Numbered from the stretch's first letter, positions 1 through 9,340 are shown. The stretch is 64,000 nucleotides of DNA from Roseiconus lacunae (GCF_008312935.1 NZ_VSZO01000012.1:372001-436000); one strand, 5' to 3'. The notes: generated by a model not told the origin, from the sequence alone. A program made the numbers and translations.

Positions 1-114
1 GCTCAATTCGATGCCTCAGTCGAACTCGCCACTGTCCGCGAGGAGTCGGTGCATTTTCCACTTCCCAAACCGCTCCGCGCGATCGCCAAAGAAGCCGCGA
101 AGGTCGCCGAGTGA
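1..114 (+). CDS. C-terminal end of an unidentified protein (5' end outside window)
   Basis: Frame 1 is open from the first base and ends at a TGA at 112-114, giving 37 residues ending in AKEAAKVAE. Codon use looks like that of the neighbouring genes (many third-position C and G). The fragment is too short to assign a family. A hairpin repeat follows about 80 bases downstream, as it does after several other genes in this window. Confidence 0.5.
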   Translation, partial: AQFDASVELATVREESVHFPLPKPLRAIAKEAAKVAE

Positions 115-196
115 CGATCTGATCGGGTTCAATGCATCGGTCCGGATTGTCTCCGAAGCGAGCGCTTCGTTCCATCTGACAATACGGGTTCGGCTC

Positions 197-261
197 ATCA
201 GCCGACGGGCCTTAGCTCCGGTTACTGCAACGAAACCGTCGCTAACGCCATGCGGCTAATC
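197..261. repeat. REP-like hairpin repeat, copy A
   Basis: Two arms of about 24 bases face each other. The left arm runs from AGCCGACGGGC to CCGGTT. The right arm, read on the other strand, runs from AGCCGCATGGCGTTAG to ACGGTT. The loop contains ACTGCAACG. Related copies lie at about 12925, 17031, 22069, 27791 (half), 46454 and 62037, all between genes. Confidence 0.7.
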
Positions 262-286
262 CTTGAATCCCATTTGAAAAGGCGAA

Positions 287-1606
287 TCATTTCACTGTCG
301 AGATCTGCATGTCTCGGTAGAGCACATCGGTCGTCGGGTCATGACCTTGAATGATGATTGTGCCGGCCTGATCGCGTCGACCGCGACGTGGATTCTCGTC
401 TGGCGGGCGGGTGTCTTCCCAATCGCTGACCTGTACACCATTGACCCAAGCGGCGATATGATTCTGATAAGCCTGCAACACAACCGTTGCCCAGGTCCCG
501 TTTTCCCCGGCGACCACCCTGGCATCCTGTCGGCGAAATATCCCCCCGGTTCCACAGTCGACCGGTGACAACCGCGATTGATCTTTAAAGTCGTTGTTAA
601 TCTGGCATTCGTAACCCATCATTTCATCGCCGGGAATACAACGAAAAAAGATCCCCGAGTTCATGTCGGGCTGATCAATCCTATAGTCGCTTCGCAGGAA
701 GAAATCGCCGTAGGTTTCCAGCGTTTCCAATTGTGTTTTGCCTCCGTCGACATGAAGCTGGCCGTCGTCGTTGACCGTGAACTCTCCCTCCATTTCTGGA
801 TAGCGTTTCCACTGCGTCAGTTCCGCATCGATCATTGGCTTGAAACCCAACGGCCGAATCTTGATATCGCGGAACGCAACGCGGCCCGAGTTGTGTTGCA
901 GACCGATGCGATGAGCTTGAAGTTTGGCGGGATCTTCGTATTGGCAAACGAGCTTCCCATCAAGCTCGACCGTAACCGTCTGACCTTCGGCAATGATTTT
1001 CATCTCACGCCACTGTTCCGGCTTTTGTTCCCCGGCCGCTTCGGCGTCCACCTTTTGACGCTGAACGATACTGCCGGTTGGGAAAGGGTTATCGTCGGGC
1101 GCGATATTGATCTCGTAGCAGTCCTCGGCCGGGTTTTCCGGACTTAGCGGAGTACGCACGAACACACCGCTGTTCGTGTCGGCGTCGGCATTGAACTGAA
1201 GAACCAATTCAAAATCACCCCAAGTCGTCGAGGTACAGATCAGTCCTTTCTCGCCATCATCGACAACGACAGCGTTATCTTGCACCCGAAAATTTGCCTC
1301 GCCACTGATCTGCCAACCGAAGAACGTGTGGCCGTCGAAAAGCCTGACCCAGCCTTCGGCAACCTCTTCGCGCGGAAGCCGCGCGTCGAGCAATTCCGCC
1401 TCGGTCACTTCATAAGATTGTTGCGAGGGCGATGAAACAGACTTCGAAGTGTCGCTGCTAGCGTCTGCTTCGGGTTCGACGACAGCCTCGTTCTCCTGCG
1501 TACTCGTCACTTCAGACGCGTCGTCAGCTTTCCGGGGTCCGCACCCCGGAAAAATGGACACAAAGGCAAACAATCCAAGACAGCAGAGTCGATGATCTAC
1601 AAACAT
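287..1606 (-). CDS. Lipoprotein with two DUF1080 (3-keto-disaccharide hydrolase-like) domains
   Basis: A 439-residue exported protein. A hydrophobic N-terminus ends in a cysteine (FPGC, about residue 22), suggesting a lipoprotein, although the lipobox is not canonical. A Glu/Ser-rich linker follows. Two concanavalin-like DUF1080 domains come next, at about residues 85-250 and 260-437. Both have the family pattern of a surface jelly-roll: GWVRLFDGHTFFGWQ, NSGVFVR and NSGIFFR, and DCYEIN or YECQIN. In planctomycetes this family is expanded and associated with carbohydrate binding or 3-keto-glycoside hydrolysis; the substrate here is unknown. The gene stands alone, with a hairpin repeat just beyond its stop. 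Confidence 0.85.
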   Translation of the reverse strand: MFVDHRLCCLGLFAFVSIFPGCGPRKADDASEVTSTQENEAVVEPEADASSDTSKSVSSPSQQSYEVTEAELLDARLPREEVAEGWVRLFDGHTFFGWQISGEANFRVQDNAVVVDDGEKGLICTSTTWGDFELVLQFNADADTNSGVFVRTPLSPENPAEDCYEINIAPDDNPFPTGSIVQRQKVDAEAAGEQKPEQWREMKIIAEGQTVTVELDGKLVCQYEDPAKLQAHRIGLQHNSGRVAFRDIKIRPLGFKPMIDAELTQWKRYPEMEGEFTVNDDGQLHVDGGKTQLETLETYGDFFLRSDYRIDQPDMNSGIFFRCIPGDEMMGYECQINNDFKDQSRLSPVDCGTGGIFRRQDARVVAGENGTWATVVLQAYQNHIAAWVNGVQVSDWEDTRPPDENPRRGRRDQAGTIIIQGHDPTTDVLYRDMQISTVK

Positions 1607-1846
1607 ATTGGCCGGAGCGACGATCGAGGTGACGGGCAGCCGCTTTTCGCGGATGACAATAGATCGCGCATTGTAGCGTAGAACTTTACCGGATTAATCA
1701 CCGGCTCTGTGATTGATCGCATGACCGACAGGTCGAGTTCGAAAATCGGAATGCAAGTTGGCATTAATCGAGCCATCGGCGCCAGGGGCACCCCGCAAGC
1801 CCACGCTCCAATGTGGGCGGAGATCATCCAACCTGCCAGCGAATCA

Positions 1847-2068
1847 TCAATTTGCCTTTGATAATTCTGACTCGCTTTTCAGCACTCGATCGCCGTCTTC
1901 CTGCTCGATCAAATAGGCCGGATTGTCTTCCGTTGCGTTTCGCGTGACCTCGTTCCCCTTGATGGTCCGAGTCACTTTTTCTTTAAACGCCTCTGTGATC
2001 TGTCCTTCAGCGACGTTAGCGCCGTGCTTCCACTGAACATGTTGCTTGACCTGAAATTTCTGACCCAT
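1847..2068 (-). CDS. Small DUF2945-like (hypervirulence-associated TUDOR-type) protein
   Basis: A 73-residue protein beginning MGQKFQVKQHVQWKHGANVAEGQ and containing VTRNATEDNPAYLIEQEDGD, the layout of the small DUF2945 beta-barrel family (function unknown). The reading frame stays open for another 116 codons upstream. The internal ATG at 2068 is chosen because AGGAAGAACTTG sits directly in front of it and family similarity begins there. The upstream extension is compositionally unlike a protein. No operon partner is evident. Confidence 0.7.
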   Translation of the reverse strand: MGQKFQVKQHVQWKHGANVAEGQITEAFKEKVTRTIKGNEVTRNATEDNPAYLIEQEDGDRVLKSESELSKAN

Positions 2069-2477
2069 CAAGTTCTTCCTATCTATCGAGTTGATTGTTT
2101 TGACATAAGAGTGCCCGTTTGCTGCGCCGAGGCGATCCGACGAGTCATCACGCACTGGCTCAATGCCTTCGGGGCGAAGAGAAGCCAAACCTGAATTCGG
2201 CGGATGCTTCCCAGGGCGTCGTTCTTCGCCGACTGACGCCGACTTGACTCCCCCGACCCGCAACTGAGGCATCGAAACGTGCAAACGGTGGGCCGATCCC
2301 GATAACGCGCCAAGAAAGCGAGCTTTGGCACAGGAGTTGAATCGCAGGGTCGGTTGGCGTTTCAGCGGCCGATAATCCTGCGAACATGCTTCGGAAGGAT
2401 GATCTGCTTGCTTCAAATAGGCAAAGAAAAGTAATCACCGCCGTCTCGGAATCCATTGGCGGTGGGAGTCCTGACCG
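2069..2477. other. Intergenic stretch between divergent genes
   Basis: About 410 bases between the DUF2945-like gene and the PP2C gene. Open frames on both strands here have no recognisable protein features. A sequence resembling a sigma-54 site (TGGCAC at 2326-2331) lacks the essential GC at the -12 position. Confidence 0.4.
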
Positions 2478-3377
2478 ATGACCAAGCACCATACCGATCC
2501 AAAAGCTGATACGACGCTCGACTTGGAAGTTCCCCTTCATCAAACACTTGAAGTTGCGGGGCGGTCGGATGTGGGACAAAAACGTGCCGAAAACCAAGAT
2601 CATTTCTTGATCGCCGATCTGCGGCGACAATTAAAGATCCGCGACACAAACGTGGCGCACGACGGCTGTGGAAATGAGCTCTTCGGTTGCCAAGAAGGAC
2701 ATTTGCTTGTCGTTGCCGATGGCATGGGTGGTCATTCCAATGGTGAAGCGGCGAGCCGGATCGCGATTGAGTCGTCCGCCCGGTATGTGCTCGACATGAT
2801 GCAATGGTTCCTCAAGTTGACTTCGACCGCCGAAGACGACTTTGTTGATGAACTGTCACAGTGTTTAGTTTCTATCCAGCAGAAGCTATGGTCACAGCCC
2901 CGTGACGGGGGCCGAACGATGGGCACGACCGTAACGATGGCCTACGTGATCCCGCCAAAGATGTATGTCGTGCACGCCGGTGACAGCCGTTGTTACCTGA
3001 TCCGCGACGGTGAGGTCAAACAGTTGACGACGGATCACACCGTCGCTCAACAACTGGTTCAAGACGGCGGGTTCGACCAAGACGATCCTTCACTGCAACA
3101 GTGGCGTCATGTCCTTTGGAATTGTGTCGGCGCGGGTGACAAAGTAGTTCGCCCGGAAGCGATTCGTGTGGACTTGCAACATGGCGATCAAATCGTGTTG
3201 TGTAGTGACGGGCTGTCAGGTGTGGTTGAAGAACCAACGATCCTGAAAACGGTGACTGACGCAAAAAACTGCCAAGCCGCCGCTGACCGACTGACACAAC
3301 TGGCAAACAAAAAAGGTGGTCCCGACAACATCACCGTCGTCGCCGCTCGCCTCTGTTCGAAAGCAATCCAAGGCTGA
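2478..3377 (+). CDS. PP2C-family protein serine/threonine phosphatase
   Basis: A 299-residue cytosolic phosphatase of the PPM/PP2C type, which removes phosphate from Ser/Thr using two metal ions. The metal-binding aspartates are visible in order: ENQD (D41), VVADGMGGH (D81), LCSDG (D244) and GGPDNIT (D283). HAGDSRCYLIRDG is at 167-179 and the conserved TTDHT at 184-188. A segment of about 25 residues (about 48-72) is inserted between the first two motifs. There is no transmembrane segment or sensor domain. A clear paralogue lies at 60052-61032. No Hanks-type kinase is present in the window, so its substrate cannot be inferred from context. Confidence 0.93.
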   Translation: MTKHHTDPKADTTLDLEVPLHQTLEVAGRSDVGQKRAENQDHFLIADLRRQLKIRDTNVAHDGCGNELFGCQEGHLLVVADGMGGHSNGEAASRIAIESSARYVLDMMQWFLKLTSTAEDDFVDELSQCLVSIQQKLWSQPRDGGRTMGTTVTMAYVIPPKMYVVHAGDSRCYLIRDGEVKQLTTDHTVAQQLVQDGGFDQDDPSLQQWRHVLWNCVGAGDKVVRPEAIRVDLQHGDQIVLCSDGLSGVVEEPTILKTVTDAKNCQAAADRLTQLANKKGGPDNITVVAARLCSKAIQG

Positions 3378-3473
3378 CGTCCGCAATCCCTGCCTCGCGA
3401 ACTGGTTAGCCCCCGATTCGGGACCAACCGCAGCTTTTCATTGCTCGCGATTCAAGTTGATGTTCCTTCGCTT

Positions 3474-3489
3474 TGGCACAGTCTCTGCA
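3474..3489 (+). promoter_or_regulatory. Candidate sigma-54 promoter for the copper-storage-like gene
   Basis: TGGCACAGTCTCTGCA matches the -24/-12 consensus TGGCAC-N5-TTGC with one mismatch (C for the first T of TTGC). The invariant GG and GC are separated by exactly 10 bases. It lies 56 bases upstream of the ATG at 3545, leaving room for a leader with the AGAGGA ribosome site. Confidence 0.5.
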
Positions 3490-3544
3490 CGAGTGGTGGC
3501 TATGTTGACACGACCAACTAACACGTACCAAAGAGGATCAAGCA

Positions 3545-3877
3545 ATGGCAACATCCACCGATCTTAAGTCAGACTGTATTGAAAATTGCCAAACCTGTGT
3601 AACAACGGTCAGCGACATGTTGACCTCGACGTGCCTTTCCAAGGGCGGTGACCACGTTGAGCAGGAACACGTCAAACTGATGCTTGACTGTATCGCCGCC
3701 TGTGAAGCCTGCATCGGATTCATGAGCCGCAATAGCGAATTCCATTCGCATTATTGCGGGGCCTGTGCCGAAATCTGCAAGGCCTGCGCGGACAATTGCG
3801 AAAAAATCGACGGCATGGAAAAGTGTGTAGAATGCTGTCGTCAATGCCAAGAGACCTGTTCGGCGATGGCAAGCTAA
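3545..3877 (+). CDS. Cysteine-rich four-helix-bundle copper-binding protein (Csp/DUF326-like)
   Basis: A 110-residue protein with 17 cysteines. Many are spaced as CxxC or CxxxC along predicted helices, for example CIENCQTC, CIAACEACIG, CGACAEICKACADNC and CVECCRQCQETC. This is the pattern of the DUF326/copper storage protein family, in which cysteines inside a four-helix bundle bind many Cu(I) ions. There is no signal peptide or Tat motif, so it resembles the cytosolic Csp3 type. AAGAGGA precedes the ATG by eight bases. The gene is a single transcription unit between a sigma-54-like promoter and a strong terminator. Copper binding is inferred from family resemblance; zinc or other thiophilic metals are possible. 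Confidence 0.88.
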   Translation: MATSTDLKSDCIENCQTCVTTVSDMLTSTCLSKGGDHVEQEHVKLMLDCIAACEACIGFMSRNSEFHSHYCGACAEICKACADNCEKIDGMEKCVECCRQCQETCSAMAS

Positions 3878-3911
3878 TCTGCAGCCCGACACGGCTGTTC
3901 GTGCACGAATG

Positions 3912-3952
3912 AGGCTTGTGGCTGATCCCTGGTCACAAGCCTTTTTCTTTTT
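3912..3952 (+). terminator. Rho-independent terminator after the copper-storage-like gene
   Basis: A 9-bp perfect stem (AGGCTTGTG 3912-3920 with CACAAGCCT 3934-3942) has a 13-base loop and is followed by TTTTTCTTTTT. It begins 34 bases after the stop codon. Confidence 0.85.
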
Positions 3953-3958
3953 GCAATC

Positions 3959-5038
3959 ATGAATGAATCGAATTCATCCTCATTGTTCACATTCCGCATG
4001 CAATTGAGCGGTAGGCTGCTACGTCTGCAGCAAATTCCCCTCGTTTGTTGCTGCCTTCTCAGTTCGATCACCTCAATCGCGTCAGCTCAATCGGACGAAC
4101 CTAATGACGTAAGAGAACAACTTGAAAGTCGAAAGATCGCCGATATACGCGAGGGGCTAAACTCGCTCGTCGAATCCCCACAACAAGCCGTGCGGTACGC
4201 TGCTACGCTTCTTCGTCGGCGGCATCACCCCGAATTTCGGCGCGTGCTACCAAAGTTGGTTGTGCACCTTCCGCCTGAGATCCGAAACGATTTCAACAAA
4301 GCAAACGGAGCGGTGACCGTCGAAGCTTCCCCATCACGGGCGATGCCCATTCATCGACCGCCTTCGCCGTACACGCCCTCACATCTATTGGCAATTCGAG
4401 AGTTTGCCGAAAAGGAGCAACTCACCCCGAAGGATCGTGAAGTACTTCCGCAATACCTGACCGATCTTGAACATGCCCCCGAGAATCAGCAATACAGTTT
4501 GATCGTTTGGCTCGGCAAAATCGCACCGCAGGACGAACAATCAATCGATGCAATTCTGCGGTTAGGCAAGACCAGTTCACAGCCCACCATTCAGTTCCGG
4601 GCGACCGTCCTTGCTTTTAAGCTGAAACAACAAGCTGGATTGATCGCGAGAGTCCGATTCGTCGATCGCGGCGGCTCGATCGAGGATCGCGAGACGGGTC
4701 TGTTCTGGCAAGCCGACGGCACGCAATCAGGCTTGCTGAACTATTACGAGGGCCAGGACTATGCAAAAAACTTCACGACCGGACGACTTACAGATTGGCG
4801 GTTGCCAACCGGCCATGAACTAGGAACTATCTTCCCCGCCGACAAACTTCCGTTTCGTAATTCACGATATTCGGAAGATGGGGTCACAAGACAAAGTTAC
4901 TGGTCATCGCATCTGTACGGCGAGAACTATGCCGGAATCTGCGACTGGCAAAATGACGGAGGCATCAACAATTGTTTCGCCGATCGAAACCGAGCTTTCA
5001 TTCGCTGTGTTCATGACCCGCTGAGACCGGCCGAATGA
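3959..5038 (+). CDS. Exported DUF1566 (Lcl C-terminal-like) domain protein
   Basis: A 359-residue protein with an N-terminal signal peptide (hydrophobic IPLVCCCLLSSITSIASA, cleavage near ASA-QS). A helical, HEAT-like middle region spans about residues 60-220. The C-terminal DUF1566 domain spans about 235-355 (VRFVDRGGSIEDRETGLFWQ, LTDWRLPTGHEL, YWSSHLYGENYA, FIRCVHD). DUF1566 domains are C-lectin-like folds of mostly unknown ligand. The first ATG lies only seven bases after the upstream terminator's T-run. The ATG at 3998 (MQLSGRLL) also gives a good signal peptide and may be the true start. No ribosome site is obvious for either. Confidence 0.75.
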   Translation: MNESNSSSLFTFRMQLSGRLLRLQQIPLVCCCLLSSITSIASAQSDEPNDVREQLESRKIADIREGLNSLVESPQQAVRYAATLLRRRHHPEFRRVLPKLVVHLPPEIRNDFNKANGAVTVEASPSRAMPIHRPPSPYTPSHLLAIREFAEKEQLTPKDREVLPQYLTDLEHAPENQQYSLIVWLGKIAPQDEQSIDAILRLGKTSSQPTIQFRATVLAFKLKQQAGLIARVRFVDRGGSIEDRETGLFWQADGTQSGLLNYYEGQDYAKNFTTGRLTDWRLPTGHELGTIFPADKLPFRNSRYSEDGVTRQSYWSSHLYGENYAGICDWQNDGGINNCFADRNRAFIRCVHDPLRPAE

Positions 5039-5066
5039 ATCGTTGCCTCGGCGATCAACGATGTGC

Positions 5067-6284
5067 TTATTGGTAGCCGTACGCTTCAAAGTAATCAGCC
5101 CACTGTTCGCGGATCAGCCGTTCGTCTGCTTCGCTTAGCTGATGGCGATTAACCTTGTAGGACCGGTGCTCGCGGCTAGCCCAAGCTTCAATGGTGGGCC
5201 GAACCGAATCGAATTCGCTCAATCGCAAACGCTGGTAGATCGATCCCAATGATTCGACCGGATCGGCGATTAGGTCCTCATACCGCAACTCGACAATGCG
5301 ACCGGGATCGATTTTGTCTCGGTCGCGAAGGTAAGCGCCGTACATCCGTTTGAAGCAGTCGACGACGTATTGCTTCTCCGGCGCTAGTGGATCGGTTTTA
5401 TTGTCGGTTCCATCCTTGAGTGCGTTTTCCTCAATCGCTCGATAAGGCCGAGGCACCTGCAACCCTTGAACGTCGGCCAGACTGTGCCAGAGGCGGCATG
5501 TCGAGGGAAACAACGAACGTGGATCGCGAGTGACGTGAATGAACCGGGCATCGGGAAATGCGTTTGCGAGTTCCGCAATCCTGCCTGTATGCGTCGGACT
5601 CTTGATCACCAGCGGTCGCCCGGTCACCGTGCTGACAGCCAGCAAGAATCGCTTCAGTCCGGCAAGCCAAACATTTAGTTCCGATCGAGGCACGCCATCA
5701 AAATCGAGGTACTCCAAATAGCGCGGCGGCTGGTTGGGAAACGCGATATGTCGATAGGGCGACGGCAACCCTAGATTCATGAGTGCGAACTCATCTTCCT
5801 GAGGGCGGTCCCAACCGGTGGCCATGTTGTCCATCGGCCGCTTTCCCGGTAACAACCAGCGGAAGAATTTTTGAAAGATCCACTCGGTTACGAGGAAGTG
5901 GTGCGGCGCAAAACATTGGAACGTCGAGGGGCTGCTATAGCGTTCATCGAGCACCATCAATTCGTGCAGCAGCGTCGTGCCACTGCGCCAATGGCCGATA
6001 ATGAAGACCGGCGGCCCGTGAAGTTCAGCGGCGGCGAGCCTGCGGCCAAACACCAGCTTTTGGATACCAGACAAAACGGTATTCGCGGGAACGGCAAGCG
6101 AAACGCCAAGCAGGTGGCTCCAGCGACTCGGATGAACCTGGAAGCTGCCTTCGCGAAGCAAACGCAACCATGTCAACGGTCGCATCCCATGCCAAAACCG
6201 AGGCGCATAGAACGGATACCGATGAAATTCGGCGGGACGGGACGCGTCGCGGGACGACTGGGGCGGGGGCTCTGTGGTTGTCAA
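5067..6284 (-). CDS. Sulfotransferase family protein (PAPS-dependent)
   Basis: A 405-residue protein of the sulfotransferase_3-like group, which transfers sulfate from PAPS to a hydroxyl or amine acceptor. The 5'-phosphosulfate loop is visible as IIGHWRSGTTLLHELM (about 94-110). The 3'-phosphate-binding region is FIHVTRDPRSLFPSTCRLW (about 248-266), with the usual basic end RSYKVNRHQLS. The PRFWHGM motif near residue 30 belongs to this family, so the start must lie upstream of Met34. The only suitable codon is a TTG at 6284. The acceptor is unknown. It converges on the DUF1566 gene with a 28-base gap. Confidence 0.88.
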   Translation of the reverse strand: MTTTEPPPQSSRDASRPAEFHRYPFYAPRFWHGMRPLTWLRLLREGSFQVHPSRWSHLLGVSLAVPANTVLSGIQKLVFGRRLAAAELHGPPVFIIGHWRSGTTLLHELMVLDERYSSPSTFQCFAPHHFLVTEWIFQKFFRWLLPGKRPMDNMATGWDRPQEDEFALMNLGLPSPYRHIAFPNQPPRYLEYLDFDGVPRSELNVWLAGLKRFLLAVSTVTGRPLVIKSPTHTGRIAELANAFPDARFIHVTRDPRSLFPSTCRLWHSLADVQGLQVPRPYRAIEENALKDGTDNKTDPLAPEKQYVVDCFKRMYGAYLRDRDKIDPGRIVELRYEDLIADPVESLGSIYQRLRLSEFDSVRPTIEAWASREHRSYKVNRHQLSEADERLIREQWADYFEAYGYQ

Positions 6285-6664
6285 CGATTGACGTGAGATA
6301 GGTACAAAGAAGAAGAAAGTCGCTGGCCAAAATTCGGTTTCTTGAACAAATCGACGTCGATCGGGGAACTAAATGCCCCCGCGCGCTGTACGAATGCCTA
6401 AATCGAATTTCCTGACCGATTCTGAGCACGATCAATCTAACAGGCGGGATGCGGTTTGCGAAAGCGTTTCCCGCCGATTCCCGTGCAGATGCCCCGTGGT
6501 CGCCCATCGCGAATTCCTCGTTTGCCCCCTACAATCGGGCCGAAATCAAACATCCACCCCTTGTCGAGCTTTCTGGCGAGCTTTTCTGTCGAGAGGATTG
6601 CCAAGAGTTTCTGCCGAACACTCCGGCGATCGAACGCGTGGACCGAATCGCCTGCGAAGTCACC

Positions 6665-6982
6665 ATGAATCAACCAAACGAGCTTTCGATCGCAGACCTC
6701 CAGCGTCACATCCGCCAAATGTACTACGACAAAGACGTCGCGCGTGGGGTGGAAGGCACCTTCATGTGGCTGATGGAAGAAGTCGGAGAATTGTCGTCCG
6801 CCTTGAGGGGAAACGACCGCGAGAATCTGGCCGAGGAATTCGCCGATGTAATTGCTTGGCTGGCCACCATCGCCAACGTCGCCGACATCGATTTGAACGC
6901 CGCGTTAACGGCGAAATACGGCAGCGGGTGCCCCGGTTGTTCCAAGCTGGTTTGCGAGTGCCCCGATTCGGAGAAACCATGA
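6665..6982 (+). CDS. MazG-family nucleotide pyrophosphohydrolase
   Basis: A 105-residue single-domain all-alpha NTP pyrophosphohydrolase. The EExxE and ExxD metal-binding motifs appear as WLMEEVGELSSAL and LAEEFADVIAWLATIA, and the family-typical KYGSGCPGCSKLVCEC follows at the C-terminus. The Cys-rich tail recalls the short MazG proteins of planctomycetes. The frame is open further upstream, but family similarity begins at the ATG at 6665 and the upstream residues look random. Its TGA overlaps the ATG of the next gene (ATGA), so the two are translationally coupled. It may remove damaged or excess NTPs. Confidence 0.88.
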   Translation: MNQPNELSIADLQRHIRQMYYDKDVARGVEGTFMWLMEEVGELSSALRGNDRENLAEEFADVIAWLATIANVADIDLNAALTAKYGSGCPGCSKLVCECPDSEKP

Positions 6983-9330
6983 CGTATCACTCGCTGGGCC
7001 GCGCGGCCGCCCTCACCCTCGTGTTGCTATTCGCTTCCGTCTCAGCCGCTTTCGGACAGTCGGATCCAGACTCCTCAGCCTCGTCTTCAGCCGCCAAGTC
7101 CGAGACAGCATCGGTGGCCGATCCGGGGTCAACGCCCGCAGAATCCAAGCCCGTCCTGTCGTTCGGCATCAACGGACATTACCGGCTCGGACACATGACA
7201 ACCGTCCGGCTTGCCGGTCCGCGGAATACCATCGATGGACCGATCGTCCTCGAAACTCTCGACGGCGATGGCGTTCGGGTGCGGTACCATAACGATGATG
7301 TCCTCCCGATCGCCGATGGAAAGCAGGAGTTGGGCCTGATCAACGCTGGTTCGGAAGCAGCACCCGTCGCTGTACGACGGCTCGACGATGGTCAATTCAC
7401 CACAGTCGCGCAAGCTCGTTTACCCGAATCCGGTAACCCAGCTCGCGGCCCCTCGGTGATCCCACCGTCGATGCCCTGGGTCGTATCGATCGGAGACGCA
7501 TTGGGCATTGAAACGCTCGGTACGTCTAACGTCTTGACGGACAAACTGGCTCGAATCGCAGTCACGACAATCGATTCCGCCGGTAGCCTCCCCCATCAGC
7601 AACTCGGCTACGACGGCGTTGACTTAGTCATCATCAACGCCGCAGGACTCGACGTGGTCGGCAAGATGAACGATCGCCAGTCCGACGCGTTTGTCGGATG
7701 GATCCGCAGCGGTGGACGATGCTTCGTGTCGCTCGGCGAACAAAGTCAGGCGTTGCTCGACGCCGCCCCCTGGTTAATAAGCTTGCTTCCGATCGATGAA
7801 GTCGAATTGAATCGCTACGATCCTGCGGCATTTGAAACCTACACCAGCAGCCAAACCCCCCTGGATGTGTTTCGCGGCATCAAACTCCCACGGCGCGACG
7901 GAAAGCCGCTGTTGCTCGGCCGAACCACCCGCCGGGTGTCGGCCGTCTTGATCGCCGAATACGCGATCGGGCTGGGCAAGATCACCGCGATCACCGCAGA
8001 CTTGGAATCGCCGCTGTTTGCCGAATGGCCCGAACGGATGAGTTTGGTCACACAAGCGATCGGCGACTTATTCACCGAACAAAACGACCGCAATTCGTCC
8101 GCCGATAATTCGACGACTTTTAATGACTTAGCCGGCCAAATGCGTGGCGTGCTGGACCAATTCGATGTCAAACGGCAATTCGATTTTTCAGTCGTCTCGT
8201 TGATCGTTCTGATCTTGATCGCCGCCATCGGGCCGCTCGATTATCTTTTGATCAATCGCGTACTCGGCAAACCGCTGTTGGGTTGGGTCACGTTTCCCGT
8301 GTTTGCGATTGCTCTAAGCGTTTTCTTGATCCTGCAGTCGAGCCCGCGTGCCGATGTGAACGATCCCCAATCACCAACGTCTTCGCTGGTTCGGGCCAAT
8401 CAGTTCCAAATCACCGACCTGGATTTCGTCGACGGCGCGGGACGATCGTTTCTGTGGTCATCGATCTACACCCATCATCCGATCAAAGCCGATGTGGCGA
8501 TCCGACCATCAGACGAATTGACGAAGATGATCCAGACCGATTCGGATCATCGAACTCAATCGATCAGTTATCCGTTTGGATACCCCGGAAAGGTTTTCGG
8601 CGGAATTCAATTGGTCGGCGAAAACGGTAGCCTGCTGCCTTACGAAGTGATCCCGGCAAATGGCGGTCAACCGAACGATGCAAACAACAACACCAATGGC
8701 GCCGAGTCGCTGATCGAACAGGTGACGATCGCGCCACGAAGTAGCAAGTCGATCGCGTCGAAGCAGTACTTTGCTGCGGACACCTCCGGTGCGACCCCGG
8801 TCATTCGACGTCCAGGAAGCGATCTACTGCGTGGCGATTTCGTTAACCCGCTGACGGTGGACTTGATCGACGCCGTCTTGATCTATCGCAACACCGTCTA
8901 TTTGTTGCCGACACGTGTGCCCGCCGGCAAACCCGTCAAATCAATCGAAAATGTTCGTCAACGGAACTTTCGCTGGCGACTGACACGCAAAGTTTCGCTG
9001 GAAGACAGCGCGACCGAATCAACACCGTGGTCTCCCGCGGATTTTGGTGACATCGAGCGGGTCGCCGATATGCTGCTGTTTCACCAAGCCGCCGGCGGAA
9101 AACTTTACACCGGCTTGCGGCATGACATTTTGGGTGATTTAGATCTCTCCGAAACGCTGCTGGACAACCGCTGCATTCTAGTTGCCAAGACCGAACAGCC
9201 ACTTGTCCAAATGAACCTTGTTGACCGATCGACAGAGGAACCACGCCCGATCGCATCGGTCGAGACCGAGAAAGTGTTATCCATGGTACGTGTCGTATTG
9301 CCCGTTCGCTCGACATTGCTGACCCCGTGA
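6979..9330 (+). CDS. Large exported membrane protein, unknown function, ABC-associated
   Basis: A 783-residue protein that begins with a signal peptide (LTLVLLFASVSAAFG). An extracytoplasmic region follows, with a GATase-like stretch around residues 210-270 (YDGVDLVIINAAGLD, WIRSGGRCFVSLGE). Two transmembrane helices lie near residues 400-450 (SVVSLIVLILIAAIG and VFAIALSVFLILQ), and a second large extracytoplasmic region runs to the end. The start is the ATG overlapping the MazG stop; the same frame is open upstream but without protein features. The ABC ATPase starts ten bases after the stop. With only two internal membrane helices it does not look like a complete ABC permease. Assignment to a named family is not secure. 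Confidence 0.75.
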   Translation: MTYHSLGRAAALTLVLLFASVSAAFGQSDPDSSASSSAAKSETASVADPGSTPAESKPVLSFGINGHYRLGHMTTVRLAGPRNTIDGPIVLETLDGDGVRVRYHNDDVLPIADGKQELGLINAGSEAAPVAVRRLDDGQFTTVAQARLPESGNPARGPSVIPPSMPWVVSIGDALGIETLGTSNVLTDKLARIAVTTIDSAGSLPHQQLGYDGVDLVIINAAGLDVVGKMNDRQSDAFVGWIRSGGRCFVSLGEQSQALLDAAPWLISLLPIDEVELNRYDPAAFETYTSSQTPLDVFRGIKLPRRDGKPLLLGRTTRRVSAVLIAEYAIGLGKITAITADLESPLFAEWPERMSLVTQAIGDLFTEQNDRNSSADNSTTFNDLAGQMRGVLDQFDVKRQFDFSVVSLIVLILIAAIGPLDYLLINRVLGKPLLGWVTFPVFAIALSVFLILQSSPRADVNDPQSPTSSLVRANQFQITDLDFVDGAGRSFLWSSIYTHHPIKADVAIRPSDELTKMIQTDSDHRTQSISYPFGYPGKVFGGIQLVGENGSLLPYEVIPANGGQPNDANNNTNGAESLIEQVTIAPRSSKSIASKQYFAADTSGATPVIRRPGSDLLRGDFVNPLTVDLIDAVLIYRNTVYLLPTRVPAGKPVKSIENVRQRNFRWRLTRKVSLEDSATESTPWSPADFGDIERVADMLLFHQAAGGKLYTGLRHDILGDLDLSETLLDNRCILVAKTEQPLVQMNLVDRSTEEPRPIASVETEKVLSMVRVVLPVRSTLLTP

Positions 9331-9340
9331 GTTTGAAATC

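Noticed and set aside
1597-1827. 76-residue ORF upstream of the DUF1080 gene
   Set aside because: Composition is unlike a protein, there is no ribosome site, and it overlaps the start of the real gene.
2326-2341. Possible sigma-54 promoter before the first PP2C gene
   Set aside because: TGGCAC is present with the right spacing, but the essential GC of the -12 element reads GA, and the leader would be over 120 bases.
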